Assembly (NCBI RefSeq): GCF_903970205.1
Contig: NZ_CAJCHS010000023.1
Span: 1-38,069, forward strand
DNA from: Nevskia soli
Lineage (GTDB): Bacteria; Acidobacteriota; Terriglobia; Bryobacterales; Bryobacteraceae
Direction: 5' to 3'
DNA length: 38,069 bases
The notes below the pieces were generated by a model. That model did not search any database and was not told where the DNA came from. It was given only the letters and a program-made list of their open reading frames with translations. Below are positions 1-7,324 of this stretch, piece after piece. Made by a program: the position numbers and the translations under genes. Position 1 is the first letter of the stretch, and the number at the start of each line of letters is the position of its first letter.

Positions 1-1
1 G

Positions 2-277
2 GCGTCGTTGATCGGGCTCGGCATGGGCGCCGAAGCCGACATCACGCCGTATCTGCTGACTCGATACTTCGGCCTGCGTTCTTTCTCGACTCTTTACGGA
101 TTTAGTTGGACGGCCTACGCGGTCGCGGGCGCGCTGGGTCCGTGGCTGATGGGGCGGGCCTTCGATCTGACCGGATCGTATTCGCGGCTGCTCGCCACAC
201 TATCCGGCGCGGTGTTACTCGCGGCGATCGCATTCTTATTGCTGCCCGCCTACTCGCGCGATAAGAACGCGAGTTAG
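2..277 (+). CDS. MFS transporter, C-terminal fragment (5' end outside window)
   Basis: The reading frame is open from the window edge and ends at a TAG, so only the last ~92 residues are present. They contain two hydrophobic stretches typical of the last transmembrane helices of a major facilitator superfamily permease. Between them lies a loop of the kind MGRAFDLTGSY, which resembles the G-x-x-x-D/G loops between MFS helices, and the sequence GLGMGAEADITPYLLTRYFG is typical of oxalate/formate-like or monocarboxylate-like MFS members. The substrate cannot be inferred. The TTG at position 8 is an internal codon, not a true start. The protein would sit in the inner membrane. Confidence 0.75.
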   Translation, partial: ASLIGLGMGAEADITPYLLTRYFGLRSFSTLYGFSWTAYAVAGALGPWLMGRAFDLTGSYSRLLATLSGAVLLAAIAFLLLPAYSRDKNAS

Positions 278-354
278 GTTGACCGGCACAACTTAGTGCG
301 CTGTTATACTTCCCGGACGAGCTGGGAAACACTTCCGCTCATGGAGAAACCAAC

Positions 355-840
355 ATGAAGATACGACTGCTTTTTCTTTCTCCATCCGTCTCAGTTTTGT
401 CGGCGTTAAATGGCTTGGCGGTAGAAGGATATTAGTTGCCCGAACACTCTACTTCGTCGTCAATAAAGAGCGGGTTCGTAATCGCTATGGAAGTCTGAGC
501 CGATGCCGTCCAGCCTTTATTGGGAGCACGCTCGGCACGTCCGGCTCTATTTTTCAAACGCTTGGAGTAACCGTCAAGGCCAACACGACATACACCCTGA
601 AGGTCCACGCAGGCGCACGGGCGGATTATCCATTTACCGGTTATAACGCGGCGCTTCTGGGCGGTAACGTTGTGCTTGCGTTAGGCAATAGCGCCACTCC
701 GGTCGGCGGCTCTTTTGTTACGGATACGATTACGCTCAGGAGCCGCACCGGCGCAACTAGGCCAACCTCTTCAGGTCTACATCAAGAGTAAGGGGTTCGG
801 GCAGGTTGATATCGACGCAGTTACCTTGACGGCGGAATAG
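355..840 (+). pseudogene. Decayed secreted protein gene (carbohydrate-binding-like domain)
   Basis: An ATG preceded by GGAGA opens a signal-peptide-like start (MKIRLLFLSPSVSVLSALNG) that stops after 26 codons. A different frame from about 510 to 770 reads as a coherent beta-rich domain, including GSIFQTLGVTVKANTTYTLK and then ADYPFTGYNAALLGGNVVLA. About position 750 the sense again moves to another frame, which reads QVYIKSKGFGQVDIDAVTL and ends at the TAG at 838-840. This pattern of TYTL-K-V, then ALL-GG, then V-D-DAV-LTAE resembles a C-terminal beta-sandwich seen in many exported acidobacterial proteins. At least two frame breaks mean it is unlikely to make a full product. The family assignment comes from pattern memory; the broken frames are read directly. 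Confidence 0.6.
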
Positions 841-1003
841 CAGTAAAGTGTACTCGCCACGATGGGGTAAACGCAGTACGGGCAGATCATCGCGCTAACA
901 AGGCCTTCGACTAAGGGAGTCCAGTCGACCAGGACAACCGAAGCTTATCCGGAACGACCGGCTGACCCCGGATCGGGCACGGGAGCTTCGTCGGGCTCTT
1001 ATC

Positions 1004-1203
1004 TTACGGAGTAATTGTGAGCCTGAAGACCGTCCCGAAACCAAGTGTGCCGTCCTCTACGTCCCCTCCAAGCGCGGTGGTCCCGAAGAGTTCATATGAA
1101 GCCGTGTTATTCGCTTCCGAACCCGACACCTGCCTGCCGATAAGTCCAGACGCCGGCATGAACCCGTCTCCCTTTCCGATGAACGAATACAGGACCCGTC
1201 TCT
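1004..1203 (-). pseudogene. Out-of-frame 3' end of the TIGR03803-type repeat gene
   Basis: After the G5 tract at 1204-1208, the frame that continues the repeat pattern is not the one the upstream gene uses. This frame reads RRVLYSFIGKGDGFMPASGL, then an ELFGTTALGGD segment and LGFGTVFRLTITP before a stop at 1004. It supplies the missing final repeat (VLYSF, then D-G-x-P-x-xGL, then LFGTT-x-GG, then GFGTVF). Removing one G from the tract joins it to the upstream frame as SSTGERRVLYSF. It is therefore the natural C-terminus of the neighbouring gene, now out of frame through mutation, a sequencing error or slippage. Confidence 0.75.
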
Positions 1204-2324
1204 CCCCCGGTCGAAGAATTGACTTTGAACAGCACCCCGCAGCCACCCGGATACTGAGAAGCACAGATGCCGCTGCTGTTGCCGCCTTCGGTGGCGGTGC
1301 CAAAGAGATCGCCTGTAACGGCGTCCAAAAACAGCTTACCTTCGGGAAAACCGCCGTCCGCACCGCCGGTGAAGCTATACAACACGGAGAAAGCTTCTCC
1401 GCGGCTCAGCTTGTAAACCACTCCCTTATCGCTTGTTCCCCCGTATTGCGTTACTCCGTACAAGTTACCCTCGCCATCCGCAACCAGCGCCGAGGATTCC
1501 GGGTAAGCCCCATCGTCGGAACCGCCTTCGAAGGAGTGAAGAATCGTTTCGGCGCCCGTGGGGCTTAACTTGAAAATGGTCCCCTGATTCACTAGGCCCC
1601 GGCTAGTCGTCCCGTACAGATTTCCCGCTTGGTCAAGAATCATATCGGAGTTGGGCAGTATCCCGTCTTTCGGGTCGGACCCAAAGGAGTAAAGCGCTGT
1701 ATAGGCGCCGGTCGGATCGATCTGAAACACGGTCCCGAATCCAAATGCGCCTCCGGAGAGTGTAGTCCCAAACAGGTTCCCTGATGCGTCGCCCACAAGT
1801 CCCGCTTGCGGTTGATATCCGTCAGGGGTAACATCGTCGAATGCGTGAAGGACGGTTTCCACACCGGACGGGCTCATCCGATACACGATTCCGGTGATCA
1901 CGTTGGGCCCGCCGCTGAACGTAGTGCCATAGAAGTCGCCCCTTAGGTCTCGCAAGACACTTGCCTCCGGAGCGGCGCCGTTCGGCGTTCCCGGAAATGC
2001 GTAAAGAACGGATTCGGCGTGCGTAGACGGCACAACGCGATATACGGCCCCGCAATCACACGCCCGGCCACCGCCCGAACCGACCGTCCCAAACAGAGTT
2101 CCGGCGTCGTCTTGAGTTAACGGAGATTCTGTTGGATTTCCGCCGTCGTCTCCGCCCCTGAATGTGTACAGGACGGATAGCGTCCGCGTCTGCGCGTGAG
2201 CAAACACCGCAGTCGCCAACGACATCGTCACCACAATTAGCAGCGAAGACGCTCGCGGTTTGCCTGTGCGCTCTCCTGTAGGGAGTTTCTTTGAGACGTC
2301 GGCTGGTGGGTATATGGTTCTCAT
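1107..2324 (-). CDS. Secreted TIGR03803 (Gloeo/Verruco) repeat protein, frameshifted near its 3' end
   Basis: The 405-residue product has an N-terminal signal region (LLIVVTMSLATAVFAHAQ) with likely cleavage after AHA, so it is exported. The rest is a run of about six repeats of ~45-50 residues with the pattern VLYxF, then GxDGxxPxxxL, then DxxGNLYGTTxxGG, then xGTVFxLxPxG. This matches the Gloeo/Verruco repeat (TIGR03803), which probably folds as a beta-propeller-like array; no enzymatic residues are evident. The ATG at 2322-2324 is chosen because AGGAGG lies 10 bases upstream (2335-2340). The last ~30 residues (VFVHRKGRRVHAGVW) lose the pattern after the G5 tract at 1204-1208, while the correct continuation lies in another frame down to 1004. 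The intact protein would be ~440 residues. Confidence 0.8.
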   Translation of the reverse strand: MRTIYPPADVSKKLPTGERTGKPRASSLLIVVTMSLATAVFAHAQTRTLSVLYTFRGGDDGGNPTESPLTQDDAGTLFGTVGSGGGRACDCGAVYRVVPSTHAESVLYAFPGTPNGAAPEASVLRDLRGDFYGTTFSGGPNVITGIVYRMSPSGVETVLHAFDDVTPDGYQPQAGLVGDASGNLFGTTLSGGAFGFGTVFQIDPTGAYTALYSFGSDPKDGILPNSDMILDQAGNLYGTTSRGLVNQGTIFKLSPTGAETILHSFEGGSDDGAYPESSALVADGEGNLYGVTQYGGTSDKGVVYKLSRGEAFSVLYSFTGGADGGFPEGKLFLDAVTGDLFGTATEGGNSSGICASQYPGGCGVLFKVNSSTGGETGPVFVHRKGRRVHAGVWTYRQAGVGFGSE

Positions 2325-2442
2325 TGTATTCGTTCCTCCTAATTTTTGGAACTGTCCGCAAGGCGATACGACCGCGTTCTATTAGCGGCTCTATCTTATA
2401 GAGCGAAGCCGCCCTGGAAAAGGGGCCAACTCAAATTGGAGT

Positions 2443-4782
2443 TTATGCCCCGGCAATCGCACAAGCGAGTTCGAGTGCGATTGCTTTGCCGTTGTCTCCG
2501 ATCTCGCCAATCGGGCCGACGCACGCCGGGCATCCAGAGTCGCACGGACAGTCCCGGATAAGTTCCGTCGTCCGCCGCAGCAGATCGGACGCCATGCGGT
2601 AGAGCGGCACGCTTTGGCCAATTCCGCCGGGATAAGTGTCGTAAAGAAAGATAGTGGTCCCGGCTTTCTCCGGATCATCGATAACTGCGACTCCCAGATC
2701 GCGCGGGTCGCACATTAGGAGTAGAGACGCTACCGTTCGCATCGCGTTAGCAAGACCTGACATCCCGTTCTGCTTTTCCGTCGGAGTATAAGAGCCGAAG
2801 CCGGCGATGTATTCCGTCGGCCAACTTAGCCAGAAGGAAGTCGTATGCATCTCCTGCTCGGGCATTTGCAACTTCCCCGCCCCGACATTCTCCAGCGTGT
2901 AAAACTTAATCTTCTTGAAGCCCACGATCTGGGTAGTCACGCGGACGTCGCCATGGATCCGCATCGCCGGGCCAAGAGGTTCCGATTCAAAGCGCACCAG
3001 TTCCGTCACCTTCGTGTAATCGATCGCGTCCGTATAGTAATCGCACTCGACCCGCTTAACGTACGCCTTGCGCTCTTCATAGTCGAACCGCTCGACATGA
3101 TACTGCCGCGCTTCGTGAAGGTAGATCGCTTTCTCATGCAGCGTAGTCAGCGCCGTCGGGAAAGAAACTTCGGCGATTACCTTCGATTCGCCGGTAATGT
3201 CGACCACGACGAAGTTATCGCTCGAAACCGCGCGCAGGTTAACCGCATCGGCAGGATAGCTTTCCGATGTCCAATGCCATTGCGCGCCGGAGTGGTGCAG
3301 GAAACCGGCTTCGGCAAGGAAGCCGCAAAGCTCGCCGGTATCGTGCGGCCCGAAGGCTTCGTTATCCGCAACCGGGAGTTCGAACGCAGCGCATTTCAGG
3401 TGACTTAGCAGGATCTCCAGATTGTCCGGATTAATATGGGCGTGCTCCGGCGACGCGCCGAAGAAGTAATCGGGATGCTCGATGACGTATTGATCCAGCG
3501 GCGCGCTCGAAGCCACCAGCACGCTCGCCGATGCGGACTGTCGGCGTCCCGCCCGGCCCGCCCGCTGCCAGGTAGAAGCAATCGTGCCGGGATAACCGGC
3601 CATCACCACCGCGTCGAGCGAACCGATGTCGATGCCGAGTTCAAGAGCATTCGTCGCCACAACCGCCCGGATATCTCCGGCGCGCAGCCGCTGTTCGATC
3701 TCGCGGCGCTCGCGCGGGAGATAGCCGCCGCGATAACCTCTGACCGTTTCGGTGGGAATACGGCCGCGGTCGCAGGCGTCCTTCAGGTAAGTCACGAGTA
3801 CTTCCGTGGCTAGCCGGTTATTGGCGAAGACCAAGGTTTGCTGGCCGTGGTCGATGAACTCCATGGCGAGCCGGCGCGTTTCATTGATATAGCTTCGGCG
3901 GATGCCGAGTTGACGATTCACCACCGGCGGGTTATAGAAGATCATGTAGCGTTCACCGGACGGAGCGCCGCTGCGATCGATCAGAGTAAACTCATGGCCG
4001 GTAAGTGACTGGGCAAGCTCGCGCGGGTTTGCGACTGTCGCGGAACAGCAGATGAACTGAGGTTTCGCTCCGTAGAAGTCGCACAGGCGCTTCAATCGGC
4101 GCAGCACGTTCGCTAAGTGGCTTCCGAACACGCCGCGGTAGTAATGTAACTCGTCGATAACTATATAGCGCAGGTTCTCGAACAGACGCACCCACTTCGT
4201 GTGATGCGGCAGGATGCCGGTATGCAGCATATCCGGGTTAGTAAGTACGACATTCGCGCGCTGCCGGATCGCTTTGCGGGCGTCCTGAGGAGTATCGCCG
4301 TCGAAGGTATGGACGCAGAGATCGGAACCCATCTGTTCGACGATGGTGTGTAGTTCATGGAGCTGATCTTCAGCCAGCGCCTTAGTGGGAAATAGATACA
4401 GCGCGCGGACGCCGGGATCGCTCAGCAGCGTATTCAGAACCGGCAAGTTATAGCACAGGGTTTTGCCGCTCGCGGTCGCGGTAGTAATTACGATGTCGCG
4501 CCCGGCGGCAATTTCGGTGAGAGCTTCCGCCTGATGCGAGTAGAGTTGCGTGATCTGCCGCTGCCCCAGGACGGCGCGCAGACGCGGGTCGATTGCATCG
4601 GCAATCGGCGCGAACACCGCGGGCCGTGCCGGCTCATGCCGGATCGCGCGAACCGGCGATTCCTCCTGATGCGTAAGATTCTCAAAGTGCGCCACGGCGG
4701 CTTCCAGGGTCGGTTCGCGCTCGTCACGCCGGCGCTTGATCAGGTTCAGCGGGCTATCGGGGAAGGCAAGTGTCAGGTTCAT
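2443..4782 (-). CDS. DEAD/DEAH-box helicase with C-terminal DUF1998/MZB zinc domain (MrfA/YprA-like)
   Basis: A 779-residue superfamily 2 helicase. Visible motifs are a Q-motif-like region near YSHQAEAL (81-88), Walker A TATASGKT (101-108), the Walker B variant DELH (210-213), motif III SAT (247-249) and motif VI QRAGRAGRR (406-414). Near the end a four-cysteine cluster (CPCDSGCPAC) marks the MZB/DUF1998 zinc-binding module. This arrangement is that of B. subtilis MrfA (YprA), a 3'-5' DNA helicase that helps repair mitomycin C damage; a DNA-repair role here is inferred. The frame is open upstream to 5073, but residues before MNLTLAF are basic, low-complexity and unlike the family, so the ATG at 4780-4782 is preferred. 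No strong ribosome binding site is visible there. Neighbours are unrelated. Confidence 0.88.
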   Translation of the reverse strand: MNLTLAFPDSPLNLIKRRRDEREPTLEAAVAHFENLTHQEESPVRAIRHEPARPAVFAPIADAIDPRLRAVLGQRQITQLYSHQAEALTEIAAGRDIVITTATASGKTLCYNLPVLNTLLSDPGVRALYLFPTKALAEDQLHELHTIVEQMGSDLCVHTFDGDTPQDARKAIRQRANVVLTNPDMLHTGILPHHTKWVRLFENLRYIVIDELHYYRGVFGSHLANVLRRLKRLCDFYGAKPQFICCSATVANPRELAQSLTGHEFTLIDRSGAPSGERYMIFYNPPVVNRQLGIRRSYINETRRLAMEFIDHGQQTLVFANNRLATEVLVTYLKDACDRGRIPTETVRGYRGGYLPRERREIEQRLRAGDIRAVVATNALELGIDIGSLDAVVMAGYPGTIASTWQRAGRAGRRQSASASVLVASSAPLDQYVIEHPDYFFGASPEHAHINPDNLEILLSHLKCAAFELPVADNEAFGPHDTGELCGFLAEAGFLHHSGAQWHWTSESYPADAVNLRAVSSDNFVVVDITGESKVIAEVSFPTALTTLHEKAIYLHEARQYHVERFDYEERKAYVKRVECDYYTDAIDYTKVTELVRFESEPLGPAMRIHGDVRVTTQIVGFKKIKFYTLENVGAGKLQMPEQEMHTTSFWLSWPTEYIAGFGSYTPTEKQNGMSGLANAMRTVASLLLMCDPRDLGVAVIDDPEKAGTTIFLYDTYPGGIGQSVPLYRMASDLLRRTTELIRDCPCDSGCPACVGPIGEIGDNGKAIALELACAIAGA

Positions 4783-5079
4783 TCGAGTTTCGCTTTTTCT
4801 TTGCCTACGGTAGCGGGTTCTGATGCGGCGCGCAAGTGGGGTCGCAAGGCTAACGGGTTTTGTTCGTGCATGCCATCGCACTTGCCAAAGAAATGCCCGC
4901 GGCTTCCGGCGAAGATATCGAGCGCATTGGGACCGCATCCTTAATGCGGTAGATCCCTTTGAGTGGCTGGCGATGTACTGATCCGTTACGACAGCACTTT
5001 CGCCGACTTGGCCAAGTGATGGAGCCGCGGTGGCTGCATCGCTATTTTCCACCCGCGCGGCAACTGCCTCCAAGTGCCG

Positions 5080-5520
5080 TTATCGCCCGCCCTCCGACTC
5101 GACCCCCGGAATCCACTGCGCCGCAATGGCAAACGCAAGTCGATCCAGGTGAGTCGGCGAAGTATTCGTGAACGCAATCACCGGGACGCGCCCAATGGGA
5201 AAACGAGCGAAGATCGCGTCGATTCCACCGAGGCGCCCGCGATGACGAGGTGGCCGGCCGGCGTCTCGATATGCCAGCCGAGACCGTCCAAAGCTGATCG
5301 CGCATCGCGCGAGTTACCGGGAAATCGGAATAGAGCGCGGCGTCCCAACGGGGCCATCTCAGCCGGCGGGACGGCGAAAGCCGCGTCGAAACCGGGCGGT
5401 TCGCGCTCGCCCCCCGTTTGGCTAAGAACCTGGCGGATGGTGATGGCGGAATCGCCGAGCGAGGGTTTGTGGTCCGCCCGATGAACATGCGGGTGATAGG
5501 CGTGATTCCAGCCTATTCGA
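5080..5520 (-). pseudogene. Remnant of a serine hydrolase (class C beta-lactamase fold), 3' part only
   Basis: No single frame is open through this stretch, but on the minus strand one frame reads SLGDSAITIRQVLSQTGG, which resembles the LxDPITIRxLLxHTSG segment of beta-lactamase-family serine hydrolases. It then reads GLGWHIETPAGHLVIAGAS. About position 5230 the sense moves to a second frame reading GGIDAIFARFPIGRVPVIAF followed by TNTSP, and runs to a TAA at 5080-5082. This matches the GLGW, then H-x-GG, then F-x-PxxxxxVxxxTN pattern of the C-terminal half of the fold. The SxxK nucleophile region would lie upstream, where fliD now ends, so the gene is 5'-truncated as well as frameshifted. 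Family assignment is by pattern only. Confidence 0.5.
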
Positions 5521-5551
5521 CCCGTGACTTCGCGAATCCAGGTATTCGAGA

Positions 5552-6946
5552 CTACGAAGAGCTCGACGAATTCGTCCCGGTATCGGTGCCGTACAACGTG
5601 TAATCGAGACTCTGTATCGATGCCGTTAGGATCGTTTGCTGGCTGTCGAGCGAAGAAATCAGCGTATCCGCCTGGGACAACTGCTGGAACAGCGTTTTCT
5701 GCATCGAGTTGATGCTGGCTTCGGAGTTCGCGATCTGCGTCTGCAAGCCCGCGTCATCCTGCTGCAGCGTGGTCTGTTCGGTGGCGATCGCGCCCGTGGC
5801 CGAGTCGCTCACTTGGTCGAGCGCTTGAGAAATCGCTCCGAGGCCCGTAGTCTCCGAGCCCAGGAACTGAAAGGCGCCGGCCAGTTGTGAGCTCGAAAAT
5901 CCGCCGATGACCGTCGGGTCAAAGCTCATCGTGCCATCCGAATTGAACGTGATTCCCAGATCGGCCAGGCTTTTGATCTCCCCCGAGCCCTGGTAGGTGG
6001 ACAGTTGCTGCATGTCCCCCTCTAGCTGATAAACAATAGAGTCGCCGCTCAACACTCCCGTGGTGGAACCGGCCTGACCGTTGATCTGCGACACCGCCGC
6101 GTTATATGCGCTTACTAGTGTCTGCAGTCCGGACGTCAGCTGTGTAGGGTCCGACGCCAAAGTGAGCGTGGTCGCCGAGGTCGTCGGCGCCTGAAGGGTC
6201 AACGTCGCGCCGGGAATCAGGTCGTTCACGGTGTTACTGGTGCGCGTGACCGGAAGGTTGTTCAACGTGAAGACCGCGTCGCTCCCCTGATTCGTGCTCG
6301 TGAGAATATTCGTATCCGCGCCGGTTGGATCGTTGATTAGCTGCAGCGTGGTTGCGCCCTGGTTCTCAGCGGAAACCGAAAGGTAATTTCCATTCCCTGT
6401 GGTCAGGATTGTGGCTGTAACTCCCGCGCCCGTCGCGTTGATCGCGTTTTCCAATCCCTCCAGGTTATTCGTCGATGACGTAAGGGTGATCGGGATGGTC
6501 TGGCTCCCGATGACCAGACTCATACTTCCCGTCGTCGAGACCGGGGTGGATGCTGAATCCGCATAGCCCGTAAGCGAGGTTTCGGATGCGGCGCTCGCCA
6601 GGCTGGTGATCGAGTTGATTGTATAGGATGCAGGCGAGCTGGCGCCGGTAGCCGTAACCGTTACATTCGCTGGGTTTGAACTTGTCGCGGAGATTGCTTG
6701 GTTGGCGCCCAGATTTCCCAGCGCCTGAACGGCCGTGGTCAGACTTGCCGCCGTCCCTTGCAAGGTCGCCAGTTGCGTTTCCTCGCTCAGGACCGTCTGA
6801 TCCTGATTCTGTAGTTGCTGCAGCGGGATGCTCGCGATACCGACGGCGCGCGTCAGAACGCTTTGAAAGCTGCTCGCATACTGGCTCGTGCCCGTAAATG
6901 TTAGCGGTGTAACGGAACTTAAAGGTGTAACGGCGCTCGTTGCCAC
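5552..6946 (-). CDS. fliD: Flagellar filament capping protein FliD (hook-associated protein 2)
   Basis: This 464-residue protein carries the FliD N-terminal region (SIPLQQLQNQDQTVLSEETQ, about 38-57, followed by TAASLTTAVQALGNL). A Flagellin_IN-type module follows in the middle (NLEGLENAINATGAGVTATI). The C-terminal FliD domain ends in a long helical segment (TEQTTLQQDDAGLQTQIANS) suited to the coiled-coil base of the cap. FliD forms the cap at the filament tip under which flagellin subunits insert. The start is a GTG at 6944-6946 with GAGGT six bases upstream. A near-perfect sigma-28 promoter sits about 20-45 bases upstream, and fliC diverges from the same spacer, so both filament genes are probably late-class. 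The tail is serine-rich (NSSSSS). The 3' end abuts a decayed hydrolase gene. Confidence 0.92.
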   Translation of the reverse strand: MATSAVTPLSSVTPLTFTGTSQYASSFQSVLTRAVGIASIPLQQLQNQDQTVLSEETQLATLQGTAASLTTAVQALGNLGANQAISATSSNPANVTVTATGASSPASYTINSITSLASAASETSLTGYADSASTPVSTTGSMSLVIGSQTIPITLTSSTNNLEGLENAINATGAGVTATILTTGNGNYLSVSAENQGATTLQLINDPTGADTNILTSTNQGSDAVFTLNNLPVTRTSNTVNDLIPGATLTLQAPTTSATTLTLASDPTQLTSGLQTLVSAYNAAVSQINGQAGSTTGVLSGDSIVYQLEGDMQQLSTYQGSGEIKSLADLGITFNSDGTMSFDPTVIGGFSSSQLAGAFQFLGSETTGLGAISQALDQVSDSATGAIATEQTTLQQDDAGLQTQIANSEASINSMQKTLFQQLSQADTLISSLDSQQTILTASIQSLDYTLYGTDTGTNSSSSS

Positions 6947-6966
6947 GGCTTACCTCGTATGTTGTC

Positions 6967-6993
6967 CTATCGGCGCTAGCGGAGAAAAGTTTA
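6967..6993 (-). promoter_or_regulatory. Putative sigma-28 (FliA) promoter for fliD
   Basis: Read on the minus strand, the sequence is TAAA (6990-6993), exactly 15 bases, then GCCGATAG (6967-6974). The sigma-28 consensus is TAAA-N15-GCCGATAA, so 11 of 12 consensus bases match with perfect spacing. It ends about 20 bases before the GTG start of fliD, in the right direction and at a suitable distance. Confidence 0.8.
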
Positions 6994-7219
6994 ATTCACT
7001 ATCTCAGCGGGCCAACCGCGACGATGGCCCTGGAGTTCAGACGCGTGGGGGGAAACAGCGGTAAAGGTTTTATCCCGCGCTGCCGATGCTAGGGACTTGA
7101 TGCCGGTGATCAAGCGCTTTTTCGGAAATGAGTCTAACTTGGCCTCCCCGGCCTCAACGAATTTCATCGAGTCCTCTACGAATTCGTCGAATAAAGTTGA
7201 GAGAAGTTCGCGCGTCCGC

Positions 7220-7246
7220 TAGAACTTGGCGGATTCACACCGATAA
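7220..7246 (+). promoter_or_regulatory. Putative sigma-28 (FliA) promoter for fliC
   Basis: The sequence is TAGA (7220-7223), exactly 15 bases, then ACCGATAA (7239-7246). Against TAAA-N15-GCCGATAA this is 10 of 12 matches with perfect spacing. It would give a leader of roughly 70 bases ahead of the flagellin ATG. Together with the better match facing fliD it forms a divergent late-flagellar promoter pair. Confidence 0.72.
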
Positions 7247-7324
7247 GACTGTCAGCGTCGCACAGAACGCGGCGCGGTCAAGCTCGAGGGTTCCTCGAAG
7301 CAAAGCATCAAGGGAGTTGTAACT

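Larger units (their letters stand above)
6947..7324. promoter_or_regulatory. Divergent regulatory spacer between fliD and fliC
   Basis: These 378 bases contain no convincing gene. They carry the sigma-28-like promoter for fliD at the left end and another for fliC about 79 bases before its start. The ribosome binding site for fliC is GGGAG at about 7313-7317. The central part (roughly 7000-7215) shows no recognised operator. The short reading frame at 7128-7322 has no coding character. Confidence 0.6.

Noticed and set aside
4779-4900. A short minus-strand frame ending in an ATGA overlap with the helicase start
   Set aside because: The overlap looks operon-like, but the frame has only one late ATG, a stop shortly upstream and no recognisable motif, so it cannot be supported as a gene.
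4783-5073. Upstream extension of the helicase by 97 residues
   Set aside because: The extension is basic and low in pattern, runs into the hydrolase remnant and is not expected in this helicase family.
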